From contig CAIXEA010000040.1 in assembly GCA_903918315.1 (NCBI GenBank), positions 1 through 64,000 on the forward strand: a stretch of DNA of 64,000 nt. The letters run 5' to 3'. Both the position numbers and the translations under genes were made by a program. The DNA is from an uncultured Acetobacteraceae bacterium (GTDB lineage Bacteria > Pseudomonadota > Alphaproteobacteria > Acetobacterales > Acetobacteraceae). The notes below the pieces were generated by a model. The model was given only the letters and a program-made list of their open reading frames with translations, was not told the DNA's origin and did no database searches. Below are positions 25,873 through 35,320 of this stretch, piece after piece (within the stretch, counting starts at the first letter, position 1; each line of letters opens with the position of its first letter).

Positions 25873-26778
25873 ATGCGTCGTACTATGCCGCGCCTCGCAG
25901 CGCTTTTGATTGGGGGCCTGATTGTGGGCGCTGCCGATGCCGCGCCACCCAGCGGGGACGTGGTGGCCCGTCGTGGCGACATCCAACTGACCCCGAACGA
26001 TCTGCGGGAAGCGCTGCGCTACGCCGATCCGGTCGCGCGCGATCAACTGCTGGCCAATCCCGCGGCGCTCGCGGAGTTCGTGCGCGAACGGCTGGTGCGC
26101 CAGGCGCTGATCAATGAGGCCAAGGCCGCGAATTGGGAACAGAAGCCAGAGGTGCAGGCCCGTGTGAACGATGCCCGCGACACCATTCTGATGCAGGCAT
26201 GGCTCGCATCTCGTGTCCAGATTGATCCGAATTTCCCGAGCGAGTCCGATATTGCCGCCGCCTATGAGGCGAACAAGGCCAAATTCGCGGTTCCCAAGCA
26301 GTATCACGTCGCCCAGATCGCGATCCTGGTGCCGCCGAATGCCCCCAAGGAGGCTGACGACGACGCGCGCCGTAAAGTCGCGGACCTGAAGTCCCAGCTG
26401 AGTAAGCCGAAGGCTGACTTCGCGGAGATCGCGAAGAAGAACTCGCAAGACAAGAATTCGGCCGATAAGGGCGGAGATCTGGGTTGGGTGCGGGAAGATC
26501 AGATTGTTCAGGCGGTGCGCGACACGGTTCGCGGCATGCCGGACAATGCGATCAGCGACCCCGTCCGCAGCGCGGAAGCCTGGCATGTGATCAAGCTGCT
26601 GGGCACCAAGCCGCCGTCCTTCCTGCCGATCGAGCAGGTGCGGGAGCCGCTGATCAATGCGTTGCGCCAGGCACGGGCGCAGCAGGCCACGAAAGCGTAT
26701 CTGGACGATATGATGAAGAAAGAACCGGCGCAGATCAATGAGGTTGGTTTGGCGGCCCGGATCGCCGCGCCGAAATAA
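25873..26778 (+). CDS. Parvulin-type peptidyl-prolyl cis-trans isomerase, exported
   Basis: A 301-residue PpiC/SurA-family protein. ATG 25873 is preferred to ATG 25855 since AGGAG lies at 25861. The signal peptide ends at ADA-AP near residue 23. A SurA_N-like helical part follows (VVARRGDIQLTPNDLREAL). A single parvulin domain spans about 145-245, with YHVAQIAILVP, SADKGGDLGWV and AWHVIKLL. The C-terminus is a helical, Lys-rich tail. It folds or escorts exported proteins. The gene is probably monocistronic, followed by a 600-base gap. Confidence 0.88.
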   Translation: MRRTMPRLAALLIGGLIVGAADAAPPSGDVVARRGDIQLTPNDLREALRYADPVARDQLLANPAALAEFVRERLVRQALINEAKAANWEQKPEVQARVNDARDTILMQAWLASRVQIDPNFPSESDIAAAYEANKAKFAVPKQYHVAQIAILVPPNAPKEADDDARRKVADLKSQLSKPKADFAEIAKKNSQDKNSADKGGDLGWVREDQIVQAVRDTVRGMPDNAISDPVRSAEAWHVIKLLGTKPPSFLPIEQVREPLINALRQARAQQATKAYLDDMMKKEPAQINEVGLAARIAAPK

Positions 26779-27384
26779 ACAACGTCTGATGACTTTCTGA
26801 TGACGGCGCGTCTCATCAGGCGCGCCGTTATGGGCCGCCGTTTTGGGCGTGCCGGACGGTGACCCCGCACCGTGCCGGCCATGATTTTGGCCGCGATCCT
26901 GGCTGTGACCAAGAGTAAGCCTGGATATCTTGAACCTTTTTCGCGTCTGTCTGTGGTTCGCCTATGGACTCTGAGGCGGTTTTCCCAAATATGAACTCAC
27001 TCAGGGGTTGTGTGTCCTCGTTCATTGTTCGCCCATTGAGGGCGCTGCCGTCGGTGGTGCGTCAAAATAGGAGTCTGTGATCACAATCACATGAGGTGTT
27101 GCATTTTCGGTGGGGCGGACGAATAATTCGGCTCCGGAGTGATTTTTAGTGATGCGAAGGGGTGAGTATCTGGTGGACCATCCATGTTTGGAGAATTCCC
27201 AAGGCGCGCGTCAATCGCGGCCGGATACGAACACACCAGATGTAGCGGAAAAGCCACGCCATGCGTCGCGTCAGGTTCGCGGCGCGCCTCAGCGTATGGG
27301 ATGGGTAAAATGACCAGGTTGGCGACTGTCAGGCAGGATTTCACGTCCCCGCGCTCCGCGGGCCGGGTCAATACAGGAGAGACC
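26779..27384. other. 606-base intergenic region
   Basis: No convincing gene. A GC-rich hairpin with 8-bp arms (26803-26810 and 26821-26828) just after the parvulin gene may end its transcript, although no T-run follows. The centre is noticeably less GC-rich than its surroundings and holds a CRP-like palindrome at 27076-27091. AGGAGA at 27375-27380 serves the next gene. Short open frames here show no coding character. Confidence 0.6.
27076..27091. promoter_or_regulatory. CRP/FNR-like palindromic site
   Basis: TGTGATCACAATCACA matches the TGTGA-N6-TCACA pattern of CRP-type regulators exactly at both half sites. It lies about 290 bases before the exported-protein gene at 27385. Site function is inferred from pattern only. 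Confidence 0.4.
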
Positions 27385-28194
27385 ATGTCCAGGGATTGTC
27401 TTAGAAGCGCCCTCAAGGCTCATGTTTCCAGTTGGATCGTGGCAGCGGGTTTGATGGTGTTCAGTGGCGCCGCGATGGCACAAAATGCCGTGTCTTGCGA
27501 CAATCAGTCCGCGCTTGGCGCCGATACGCAGATGCGGGTCACGCAGCAGAAAGGGCGGGCTCTGATTGAAATCAGCCGGCCCAACAGCGCCGGGCGCAAG
27601 ATCGATGTGGAATATGGCGATGAGCTGTATACCCAGAAATTCGGCGCCGACGGCCGCGTGCGGGCCGGCTTCGCTTTGACGGCGCAGGACAACACCTTCG
27701 TCATCAACATGAGCGAAATGCAGCCCGTGACCTGCAAAGTGACGGTCCCGGATTTTTCCAAGTTTTATCGGGTGATCCTGCGTTGGCGCGACCCGGTGCA
27801 GCTTGACCTGAACGTCATTGAGCCCGGCGGTCGCCTCAGCGAGACCGGTCATATCAATGCCAGCCGTCCGAACAATGCGCTCAATCAGGGCATGGGTCAG
27901 ATGGATGTCGTGAGCGGCGTTCCCGCTGAAGGCGCCACGGCGGAGATGTCTTATGTCGTGGCGGACGCGACCGCGATCCCGGCGGACAGCGCGTTTGGGT
28001 TCAAGCTCGATTTCGTCACGCGCGGGGCGCAGGCGGAAGCGCCGTATTGTGACGATGCCCCGCTGGCGACACCTCAGTTCGAATTCATCACAATTCAGGC
28101 TGGGGTGGTCAATGCCCGGAAAATGAGCCTTAATCGTGTGCGGTGTCATGATAAGATCCCGGATGCACGGCGTTTGGTTCCCATCCGCCAGTAG
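27385..28194 (+). CDS. Exported protein of unknown function
   Basis: A 269-residue protein with a clear Sec leader (hydrophobic about 18-30, cleavage after AMA near 32). ATG 27385 is set by AGGAGA 5 bases upstream. Cys residues occur singly in the mature part (SCDNQ, VTCKV, PYCDD, VRCHD), allowing two disulfides. Predicted beta-rich. I do not recognise a family. It precedes a PstS-OmpA fusion gene by 84 bases on the same strand, so a shared envelope function is likely. Confidence 0.7.
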   Translation: MSRDCLRSALKAHVSSWIVAAGLMVFSGAAMAQNAVSCDNQSALGADTQMRVTQQKGRALIEISRPNSAGRKIDVEYGDELYTQKFGADGRVRAGFALTAQDNTFVINMSEMQPVTCKVTVPDFSKFYRVILRWRDPVQLDLNVIEPGGRLSETGHINASRPNNALNQGMGQMDVVSGVPAEGATAEMSYVVADATAIPADSAFGFKLDFVTRGAQAEAPYCDDAPLATPQFEFITIQAGVVNARKMSLNRVRCHDKIPDARRLVPIRQ

Positions 28195-28278
28195 GCGTGC
28201 GACCCTGTTTTGCCATTCGATGCAGCGGCCCGGCGGCTGATAGCCGATGAAGCCGACGAGCCAAGGAGAGAGGTTCTC

Positions 28279-29796
28279 GTGACACACAATTCTTACGTCC
28301 GGTCTGCCGAGTCGCCGCGCGGCCGCTCCACTGTCAGCAAAATCGCCCTTGGTGCCGCCGTCGCGGCGGGGATCGCGCTGACGGGCGCGCCCGCCTCGGC
28401 GCAGCCAAAGAATACGACGCAGGAAGTTGCGGTGCGGCTGAACGGGTCAAGCACAATCGGCAGTAAAATGGCGCTCAATCTGGCGCAGGCCTGGGCCAAG
28501 CAGTTGAAACTGTCGGGCATCCGCGTCGATGCCGGCTCCGACCCCGACGAATATGAAGTCGTCGCCGAAGGGGCGGAGAGCACCCACCGCATGCGGGTCA
28601 AGGTGCAGTCGAAAGGAACCGGCTACGGGCTGGAGCCGATGCTGCGCGGCCAGACCGATTTCTGGGTCGCGTCGCGCCCGGTGCAGGAAGCCGACCTGGA
28701 GGCCATGCGCAAGAAGGGCGTGCCGAACGTCCCGACCTATGCCCAGATGACGGCGCCTGGCATCGAAAACGTCATCGCGCTGAGCGCCATGGCAGTGATC
28801 GTGAACAGCAAGAACCCCGTCCCGGCCCTGTCCTATCAACAATTGCGTGACATGTATTCCGGCCGCGCGACAAGCTGGGCGCAGGTTGGCGGTCCCTCGA
28901 ACCTGCCGATCGGGCTCTACAGCCCGGAACCCACGCTGGCGACAGCCGACTTCTTCTGCTCCACCATCATGGGCAACAAGGACACGGCGAAGTGCCTGGA
29001 CGGGTTTGCCCGTTTGGCGGCCCCGCGCATCCTGATGATGGAAGACGTTTCGGATGCGGTGGCCGGTAATCCCGCCGGCGTGAGCTTCATCGACTTCTCG
29101 GCCAAGCGCAGCGCCCGTCCGGTGCCGCTGGCGACCGATTGCGGCACGGGCATCGAACCGAGCCTCTTCCGGATCAAGACCGACGAATACCCGCTCACCC
29201 GCAAGCACTACTTCTACATCAACCCGGCCCGACCGCTCTCGCCGGCCGCACGTGACTTCCTGCAACTGACGCTCAGCCCGACCGGGCAGGCTGCCGCCAC
29301 CGCGGCCGGCCTGGCCGACCTGCAGCCGAGCGTGTCCGACCCGAATTATGCGTCGGATCGTCTGGACACCGTCCGCGACGCCATGGATGGCGGGCGGACC
29401 CGGGTGCGCGCTTCCGACGTGCGTGCGTTCGAAAATGCGATCGTGGGCGCGGATCGTCTGACGGTGACCTTCCACTTCCAGGCCGGCACAAACAACCTCG
29501 ACGCCCGCGCCGAGGCCGACTTGGCGCGCCTTGTCGCGCAGATGCAGCAGCCGCCCTACAGCCAGTCCGACCTCGTACTCATTGGCTATAGCGGCGTGAC
29601 CGGCGACTATACCGAGAACCGTAATCTGTCTCGGGAACGCGCGGACGCGGTGAAGGAACGACTCGTCGCATCCGGCATCAAGCCCGCGGCCACGCTCGGC
29701 GTTGGACCCGCCGCCGCGGTGGCCTGCAATCTCGATGCGACAACCGGACCGTTGAACCAGCGCGTCGAAGTTTGGATGCGCAAGCCGCGCGGCTGA
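28279..29796 (+). CDS. PstS-like substrate-binding domain fused to an OmpA-like domain
   Basis: A 505-residue exported protein. GTG 28279 follows AAGGAGAG by 7 bases. The leader ends at ASA-QP near residue 39. The N-terminal two thirds (about 50-350) is a phosphate-binding-like type II periplasmic fold, with VRLNGSSTIGSKMA at the anion-binding end. The C-terminal ~120 residues form an OmpA/MotB peptidoglycan-binding domain (VTFHFQAGTNNLD, then NRNLSRERADAVKERL). The fusion suggests a cell-wall-tethered solute receptor rather than a soluble transporter subunit. No pst permease is nearby. A strong terminator follows. Confidence 0.85.
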   Translation: MTHNSYVRSAESPRGRSTVSKIALGAAVAAGIALTGAPASAQPKNTTQEVAVRLNGSSTIGSKMALNLAQAWAKQLKLSGIRVDAGSDPDEYEVVAEGAESTHRMRVKVQSKGTGYGLEPMLRGQTDFWVASRPVQEADLEAMRKKGVPNVPTYAQMTAPGIENVIALSAMAVIVNSKNPVPALSYQQLRDMYSGRATSWAQVGGPSNLPIGLYSPEPTLATADFFCSTIMGNKDTAKCLDGFARLAAPRILMMEDVSDAVAGNPAGVSFIDFSAKRSARPVPLATDCGTGIEPSLFRIKTDEYPLTRKHYFYINPARPLSPAARDFLQLTLSPTGQAAATAAGLADLQPSVSDPNYASDRLDTVRDAMDGGRTRVRASDVRAFENAIVGADRLTVTFHFQAGTNNLDARAEADLARLVAQMQQPPYSQSDLVLIGYSGVTGDYTENRNLSRERADAVKERLVASGIKPAATLGVGPAAAVACNLDATTGPLNQRVEVWMRKPRG

Positions 29797-29801
29797 TCAT
29801 G

Positions 29802-29846
29802 GACACCTCCCCACAGGCGCCTGACGGCGATCCGTGGGGAGGTGTC
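29802..29846 (+). terminator. Rho-independent terminator
   Basis: A perfect 13-bp stem (29802-29814 with 29834-29846, GACACCTCCCCAC and its complement), a 19-base loop and a following TTATTTTT run. It lies 6 bases after the PstS-OmpA gene, so that transcript ends here. Confidence 0.92.
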
Positions 29847-30037
29847 TTATTTTTGTCACGCAAATACAAAAATCTTTCTGTGAGGTGATATCTCGCTACA
29901 TTGTTCCTTCTGGGGGCTTGTAAGAGTATCAAAAAACGTGGCATCTGATGATCGGCTGAAAGCGCTCGGGTTGCCGATAATGCGATCGGGGTCAGGTCAC
30001 CGGAAGACAAAGGCGCAGTACTATGGGGATCCAGTAG

Positions 30038-31378
30038 ATGCCAAGCGTACATGCCGGGGCACGGCTAGACCGGCTTCCCATTTCCCGTTTCCACCGCCGC
30101 GTCTTCGCGCTCGTCGGCATCGGGATGTTTCTCGATGGCTTCGACATCTATCTCGCGAGCGCCGTGCTCGGTGCGACGCTGCAATCCGGTTTCGCGACCA
30201 TGCAGCAAAATGCGCTGTTCGTGTCATCCACCTTCATCGGGATGATGATCGGAAGCGTGACCGCCGGCTTCGTCGGTGACCGCTACGGGCGCTGCTTCAC
30301 CTATCAGGTCAATCTGGCGCTGTTCGGCTTCGCCTCCCTCGCGGCGGGCTTTTCCTGGAACATGGAAACGCTGATCGTCATGCGCTTCTTCATGGGCCTG
30401 GGCCTCGGTGCGGAAAACGTCGTCGGCTACGCGACCTTGACCGAGTTCATCCCCGCTCGCGCCCGCGGCCGCTGGCTGGGCATCATGGCAATGATCGTCG
30501 CCCTTGGCCTGCCGGTATCGATCCTTCTCAGCACCTATCTGATCCCCACCCATGGCTGGCGGATCATGTTCTTCATCGGTGGGATCGGCGGTCTGGCGGT
30601 TTGGTGGATCCGTAAGTCCCTGCCGGAAAGCCCGCGCTGGCTGGAAGCCGTCGGCCGCGATCTGGAGGCAGAGACCATGCTCCAGCAGGTCGAAGCCGAG
30701 TGCACGGAAGATCTGCCCGAAATCGTGCTGCCGCCCGCGGGCCCGCCGGCGACATTCGGTGCGCTGTTCCGCCCGCCGCTCTTGCGCCACATGATCGTGG
30801 GCAGCCTGGCGCTGATGATCATCAACACGATCATCCATGGCTATGTCACCTGGCTGCCGTCCTTCTTCATTCGGCAGGGCATGTCGATGACCAGCTCCTT
30901 CAAGCTGGCGCTGGTGATGGCCATTGGGGCGCCCATTGGCGGGGCCTGCGCCGCCTTCGCCGCTGACCGCATCGGCCGCAAGCCGACCGTTGGGCTGGCG
31001 TGCGTGCTCGCCATCGGGGTGGCCTGGTTCTATCCGGGCATCAAAGACCCGGCGCTGCTGCCATTCGGCGGCCTCGCGCTGACCGCGCCCATCTTCATCC
31101 TGTATTCCATGCTGTTCGGCATCTACGTTCCGGAACTGTTCCCAACCGAGGTGCGCCTGCGGGCCGCCGGTATCTGCAACATGTTCGGCCGCGGCGGCAC
31201 CATCATCACCCCGTTCATCGTGGTGTCCCTCTTCGACACCGGCGGTGTGCAAGCCGTGACGACCATGATGATCGGCCTGCTCGCCGCGCTCGCCGTGGTG
31301 GTGGTGGTGCTGGGGATCGAGCCACGGCGGGTCAGCCTGGAACAGATGAACGCAGCCAACCCGCTACCGGCGGAATAG
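30038..31378 (+). CDS. MFS transporter (AAHS / sugar-porter-like)
   Basis: A 446-residue major-facilitator permease with about 12 membrane helices. The motif GDRYGRC follows helix 2 (near residue 87) and its second-half counterpart ADRIGRK is near 309. FLDGFDIYLASAVLG in helix 1 is typical of aromatic-acid/H+ symporters and related carriers. It likely imports an organic acid or sugar by proton symport. An AT-rich 190-base leader after the terminator may hold its promoter. The molybdoenzyme gene follows 15 bases later. Confidence 0.88.
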   Translation: MPSVHAGARLDRLPISRFHRRVFALVGIGMFLDGFDIYLASAVLGATLQSGFATMQQNALFVSSTFIGMMIGSVTAGFVGDRYGRCFTYQVNLALFGFASLAAGFSWNMETLIVMRFFMGLGLGAENVVGYATLTEFIPARARGRWLGIMAMIVALGLPVSILLSTYLIPTHGWRIMFFIGGIGGLAVWWIRKSLPESPRWLEAVGRDLEAETMLQQVEAECTEDLPEIVLPPAGPPATFGALFRPPLLRHMIVGSLALMIINTIIHGYVTWLPSFFIRQGMSMTSSFKLALVMAIGAPIGGACAAFAADRIGRKPTVGLACVLAIGVAWFYPGIKDPALLPFGGLALTAPIFILYSMLFGIYVPELFPTEVRLRAAGICNMFGRGGTIITPFIVVSLFDTGGVQAVTTMMIGLLAALAVVVVVLGIEPRRVSLEQMNAANPLPAE

Positions 31379-31393
31379 GCACCGCCCATTGCG

Positions 31394-33661
31394 ATGACGC
31401 CGCCCATGACCCAAATGCGGGCGGAACGCGCCCGCAAGGTCACCGGGCGCGGGCAGTATACAGCCGATGAATCCACCATGGGCGGTCGCTTTCACGGCGC
31501 CGCCCATGCTGCGTTTCTGCGCTCCCCGCATGCGGCGGCGCGGATACAAGCCGTCGATACCAGCGCAGCGGCGGCCATGCCGGGCATCCTGCGGATTCTG
31601 ACCGCGGCGGATTGCGCGCAGGCCGGCTTCGGCCGCTTCCCGGTGCTCAGCCGCTGGGGCGCGGTGCCGGCCCCGCATCGCCCCTCCCTGGCGCGCGACC
31701 GCGTCCACCATGTTGGGGAGGCGGTCGCTCTGGTCATCGCCGAAACCTCGGCCCAGGCCCAGGACGCGGTGGAAGCGATCGCGATCATCTATGAACCGAT
31801 GGAGCCGGTCATCGGCCTGACCGCCGCGCTGGAACCGGGGAGCCGTGCGGTCCACCCGGATATCGCGGACAATGTCGTCTTCGCGCATCAGGCGGGCCAG
31901 GCCGACGCGGTCGCCACCGCGATGCAGGCGGCGGCCATGATCGTGGAAACGGAGATCGAGCTGCCCCGCCTCGCCCCCGCGATCATGGAACCCCGGGGCG
32001 CCGTCACCGATTATGACGCGGCGACGGGCGAGTACATCCTTCGGACGCCGCATCAGGGCGTGAATGAAATTCGCCGCGACCTGGTCGCGTTCATGGGCCT
32101 GCCGGCAGAGCGGTTTCGCATCCTGACCGGCGATGTCGGTGGCGGTTTTGGCCCCCGGACCGTGGTCTATCCGGAAATTCCCGCTTTGTTGCTGGCGGCC
32201 CGGCTGACCGGGCGGGCGATCGCCTGGGCCGGCACGCGATCGGAAAGCTTCCTGACCGACCTGCAAGGGCGCGGGGTGCGGCTGCGCGGGCGGCTGGCCC
32301 TGGATGCGGCCGGGCGCATGACCGCGCTGGCGGTCGCGTATGACGCGGACCTCGGTGCCTATGTGTCGCCGGTGTCGGTGATCGCGAATATCCACAACCC
32401 GCTCGCTTCCATCACCGGTTGCTACGCGATCCCGCATTTGCAGGCATCCTTTCGCCTGGTGCTGACCAACGCGGTGCCGACCGGCCCCTATCGCGGCGCG
32501 GGCCGGCCCGAGGTCGCCTTGTTGATGGAGCGGCTGGCCGATATCGCGGCGCTGCGGCGGGGGGAGGATCCGTTCACCCTGCGGGCGCGCAATGCGATCC
32601 CCGTGACGGCCTTTCCCTATACGCTGCCCTCGGGCATCCAATATGACAGCGCGAACTTCCCCGCGTTGATGCAACGCGCGGCCGATGGGGCGGACTGGTC
32701 CGGGTTTGATCAGCGCGCGGCGGACTCGACCCGGCGCGGTCAGATCCGCGGCCGGGGCATGGCGCTGTTTATCGAGGTATCCGGCGGCGGTGCCGGCCCT
32801 GATGAAGCGCGCCTGACCTTGCATGCCGCGGATGGCGCCGCGGCCTTGCGGATTGAGACCGTGTCCGGATCAACCGGACAGTCGCATCCCACCACCTTCG
32901 CGCGCATCGCCGGTGGTCGGCTGGGGCTTGATGAATCCGCCATGACCTTGGTGGCCAGCGAGCCCAGGACCCAACTGGGCGGCGCGGGGAGCTATGCATC
33001 CCGCACCACCATCGCCGCCGGCAGCGCGGTCGCCGCCGCGGCGGATGAGATCGCGGGCCGCGTGCGGGCCCTCGCGGCGCTGCGGGCCAATTGCGCGGCC
33101 GAGGAACTGACCCTCGCGGATGGTGCCGTGCGCCGGGCGGACGGGACCCTTGTCTGCGCCATTGTCGCCCTGCTGGCCGAACCGCTGGCAGCGACGGGGC
33201 GGGTGCAGCCGTCGAACGCCTTCGCCTCCGGCTGTCATGTGGCGGAAGTCGAGGTCGATCCGGACACCGGTGTCGTGACCCTGGCGCGGTATCTCGCGGT
33301 TGATGACGCTGGCGTGACGATCGATCCGATCGCGACCGCGGCGCAGATTCAGGGCGGCATCGCCCAAGGCGTCGGGGAGGCGCTGTGCGAAGAAGCGGTG
33401 CTCGCCTCCGACGGTCAGCCGATCGCGGCGAGCCTGATGGATTATGCGCTGCCGCGGGCGGATATGCTGCCCGATTACGCGGTCGTCGCCTGCGACACCC
33501 CCTCGCCCTTTAACCCGCTGGGCGTGAAGGGCATTGGGGAGGCTGGCACGACCGGCGCCCTGTGCGCGGTCACCGCCGCGGTCGCCCATGCCCTGGGCGG
33601 CCGCCCGTTACCCCCGATGCCCTTCACCGCGCAACGGATCTGGGGCGTGCTGAAAGCGTGA
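31394..33661 (+). CDS. Xanthine dehydrogenase/CoxL family molybdopterin-binding subunit
   Basis: A 755-residue large subunit of a molybdenum hydroxylase. The N-terminal a/b hammerhead (RKVTGRGQYTAD) is followed by Mo-pterin blocks: GDVGGGFGPR (near 250), PYRGAGRPE (near 363, the form II CoxL pattern AYRGAGR rather than form I AYRCSFR), and GIGEAGTTGA with the catalytic Glu near 716. Length is normal. The small [2Fe-2S] and medium FAD subunit genes that normally accompany it are not adjacent. It probably hydroxylates an aldehyde or N-heterocycle taken up by the preceding MFS carrier. Confidence 0.9.
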   Translation: MTPPMTQMRAERARKVTGRGQYTADESTMGGRFHGAAHAAFLRSPHAAARIQAVDTSAAAAMPGILRILTAADCAQAGFGRFPVLSRWGAVPAPHRPSLARDRVHHVGEAVALVIAETSAQAQDAVEAIAIIYEPMEPVIGLTAALEPGSRAVHPDIADNVVFAHQAGQADAVATAMQAAAMIVETEIELPRLAPAIMEPRGAVTDYDAATGEYILRTPHQGVNEIRRDLVAFMGLPAERFRILTGDVGGGFGPRTVVYPEIPALLLAARLTGRAIAWAGTRSESFLTDLQGRGVRLRGRLALDAAGRMTALAVAYDADLGAYVSPVSVIANIHNPLASITGCYAIPHLQASFRLVLTNAVPTGPYRGAGRPEVALLMERLADIAALRRGEDPFTLRARNAIPVTAFPYTLPSGIQYDSANFPALMQRAADGADWSGFDQRAADSTRRGQIRGRGMALFIEVSGGGAGPDEARLTLHAADGAAALRIETVSGSTGQSHPTTFARIAGGRLGLDESAMTLVASEPRTQLGGAGSYASRTTIAAGSAVAAAADEIAGRVRALAALRANCAAEELTLADGAVRRADGTLVCAIVALLAEPLAATGRVQPSNAFASGCHVAEVEVDPDTGVVTLARYLAVDDAGVTIDPIATAAQIQGGIAQGVGEALCEEAVLASDGQPIAASLMDYALPRADMLPDYAVVACDTPSPFNPLGVKGIGEAGTTGALCAVTAAVAHALGGRPLPPMPFTAQRIWGVLKA

Positions 33662-34026
33662 TCGCGGGATACAGACCTTTGGCGGTTCGGCCTCTGGTCA
33701 TTCCGTCCGTTGTCATGGCCCGGACAAGCCCTACCGTGTTCACACATAGTGGAAACGAAACTTCGTAAGCCACACAAAGGGACTTCTAACACGTCATGGC
33801 CCGGCTTGTCCGGGCCATCGCCGCCAGCACCATGCCGCGATAGGTAGCCCGGACAAGCCGGGCTATGACGGTGTAGAGCAGCGTTAGCTAAAATCGTTCC
33901 CGCGATGTGTGAATCCCGTAGGGACGAGCCGGGCCATGACGAACGGAGCACAAATCAACGGTTTCGCCGGTTGGCATGGGACCCTGATCGTTCGATGTTG
34001 GATCATCATACGCCTCCGCCCCCGCT
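33662..34026. other. 365-base intergenic region occupied by a repeat
   Basis: Between two convergent genes. Most of the gap is the 229-bp interspersed repeat at 33713-33941. The flanks hold no gene, tRNA or clear terminator that I can see. Confidence 0.7.
33713..33941. repeat. 229-bp interspersed repeat, copy 1
   Basis: Almost identical and co-linear with 56186-56414, with the same length and no gaps. It contains palindromic cores of GGCCCGG-CTTGT-CCGGGCC type (33800-33818) and inverted versions of the same arms. No open frame is conserved between copies. It resembles a composite of REP-like palindromes or a non-autonomous element. Confidence 0.85.
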
Positions 34027-34875
34027 TTAACGGCCCTTGAACACCCCTTTACGCTTTTCAATGAAGGCACGGCGCGCTTCGACCGCGTCTTCCGACTGCT
34101 GTAGGATGCCGCCGGCGTTGGAGGTCAGGACCATCGTCTGTTCCAGCGTGCTGTCCTGCGCGGCGCGCATCACGCGCTTGCTGATCCACTGCACCAGCGG
34201 CGGGATGGTCAGCATCCGGGCGCAGAGCGCGCGGGTGGTGGCTTCCAGCTCCTCCGACGGTACCAGGTGGTTCAGCATGCCCCAGCGGTAGGCGGTTTCG
34301 GCATTGACCTCCCCGGTATAGGCCAGCTCCAGCGCGCGGCCGAGGCCGATCATCTTGGGGAGGTAATAGCAGCCGCCGTTTTCGATGATCTGACCGGCGT
34401 TGTGGTAAGCGATGAAGCGGGTTTTGTCGCAGCCGATACGGATATCGCAATGCAGCGCCATATCCATGCCGGAGCCGACGGCGGCGCCGTTGATCATGGC
34501 GATGGTGGGTTTGCGGATCAGCGAGATATCGCGATGCAGATCGGTGAAGCCATGGAAGAAGTGCTGCCGCGCCGCATCCGGCCCGTCATGCGCGCCGCGA
34601 TTGCCGGGGAAATTCTCTCCCTTGTCTTCGCCCCCATTGCGGGAGCCGAGATTGGCGCCGGAGCAGAAGCCACGCCCGACGCCGGTCAGCACGATCACCC
34701 GCACATCCGGATCGTCATCGCCGGCGCGCATATATTCGCCGACTTTGGCGACGGTGCTGTTTTCCTCGGCGGTGCCGACGAGGGCGTTCATCCGCTCCGG
34801 CCGGTTGAACTTGATCCAGAGGATGCCGTTATCCTCTTTCTCATAGAGCAGGTAATCGACGAGCCTGGGGCCCAT
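34027..34875 (-). CDS. Enoyl-CoA hydratase/isomerase family protein
   Basis: A 282-residue crotonase-fold protein. The oxyanion-hole segments are SGANLG (about residue 72) and AVGSGMDMA (about 130). Where hydratases carry catalytic Glu pairs the second position is less clear, so substrate and reaction are open. The terminal RKGVFKGR is typical of the family. It is on the minus strand together with a NIPSNAP gene just upstream. A second crotonase gene occurs at 44384-45154. Confidence 0.88.
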   Translation of the reverse strand: MGPRLVDYLLYEKEDNGILWIKFNRPERMNALVGTAEENSTVAKVGEYMRAGDDDPDVRVIVLTGVGRGFCSGANLGSRNGGEDKGENFPGNRGAHDGPDAARQHFFHGFTDLHRDISLIRKPTIAMINGAAVGSGMDMALHCDIRIGCDKTRFIAYHNAGQIIENGGCYYLPKMIGLGRALELAYTGEVNAETAYRWGMLNHLVPSEELEATTRALCARMLTIPPLVQWISKRVMRAAQDSTLEQTMVLTSNAGGILQQSEDAVEARRAFIEKRKGVFKGR

Positions 34876-34901
34876 GGTTGTTTCCTCCTGTTATTGTTCG
34901 C

Positions 34902-35228
34902 TTACGGGTGCGGGCCCCAGGGCGCGGCGGTCAGAAGTTTGACTTCCTGGGTGGCGACCAGCGGGCGGAATTTCGCGGCGAAGCCATCGATGAAGTCGCT
35001 GCTTGCGAACACCGCTGCCCAATGCGCCCGCCGATCGGCGTCATCGTCGAATTTCCAGATGTGGACGAGCTGGTTGATCATGCCGGTATCGGCCTGGAAA
35101 TAGCCCACGAGCTTGGCGTCGTGGCCGCCCTTCTGCAGGGCGGGGAAGCCGAATTGCTGATAGAGTTTGACCGCTTCCCCCATCTTGCCGACATGCAGGG
35201 TGTAGGTGCGCATTTCATACAACGCCAT
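34902..35228 (-). CDS. NIPSNAP family protein
   Basis: A 108-residue dimeric alpha/beta-barrel protein, starting MALYEMRTYTLHVGKMGEAVKLY and containing NQLVHIWKFDDDADRRAHW, both NIPSNAP family signatures. Function is not established; it is often linked to degradation of small molecules. It lies 26 bases before the enoyl-CoA hydratase gene and is divergent from the SMP-30 gene across about 90 bases. Confidence 0.85.
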   Translation of the reverse strand: MALYEMRTYTLHVGKMGEAVKLYQQFGFPALQKGGHDAKLVGYFQADTGMINQLVHIWKFDDDADRRAHWAAVFASSDFIDGFAAKFRPLVATQEVKLLTAAPWGPHP

Positions 35229-35320
35229 GGACCGGAACCTCCGTGAAGTGAGGTCCTCAGTTTGCCGTCGGGCGCGGATCGGTGTCCACTGCCGGCCATC
35301 CGCTCAGGAGGAGATGAGAC

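Noticed and set aside
26828-27025. 65-codon frame in the 606-base gap
   Set aside because: No ribosome site, no family pattern and no neighbour in the same direction.
33713-33941. Possible CRISPR-like array at the GC-rich repeats
   Set aside because: Repeats are palindromic and irregularly spaced, without uniform spacers, leader or cas genes.
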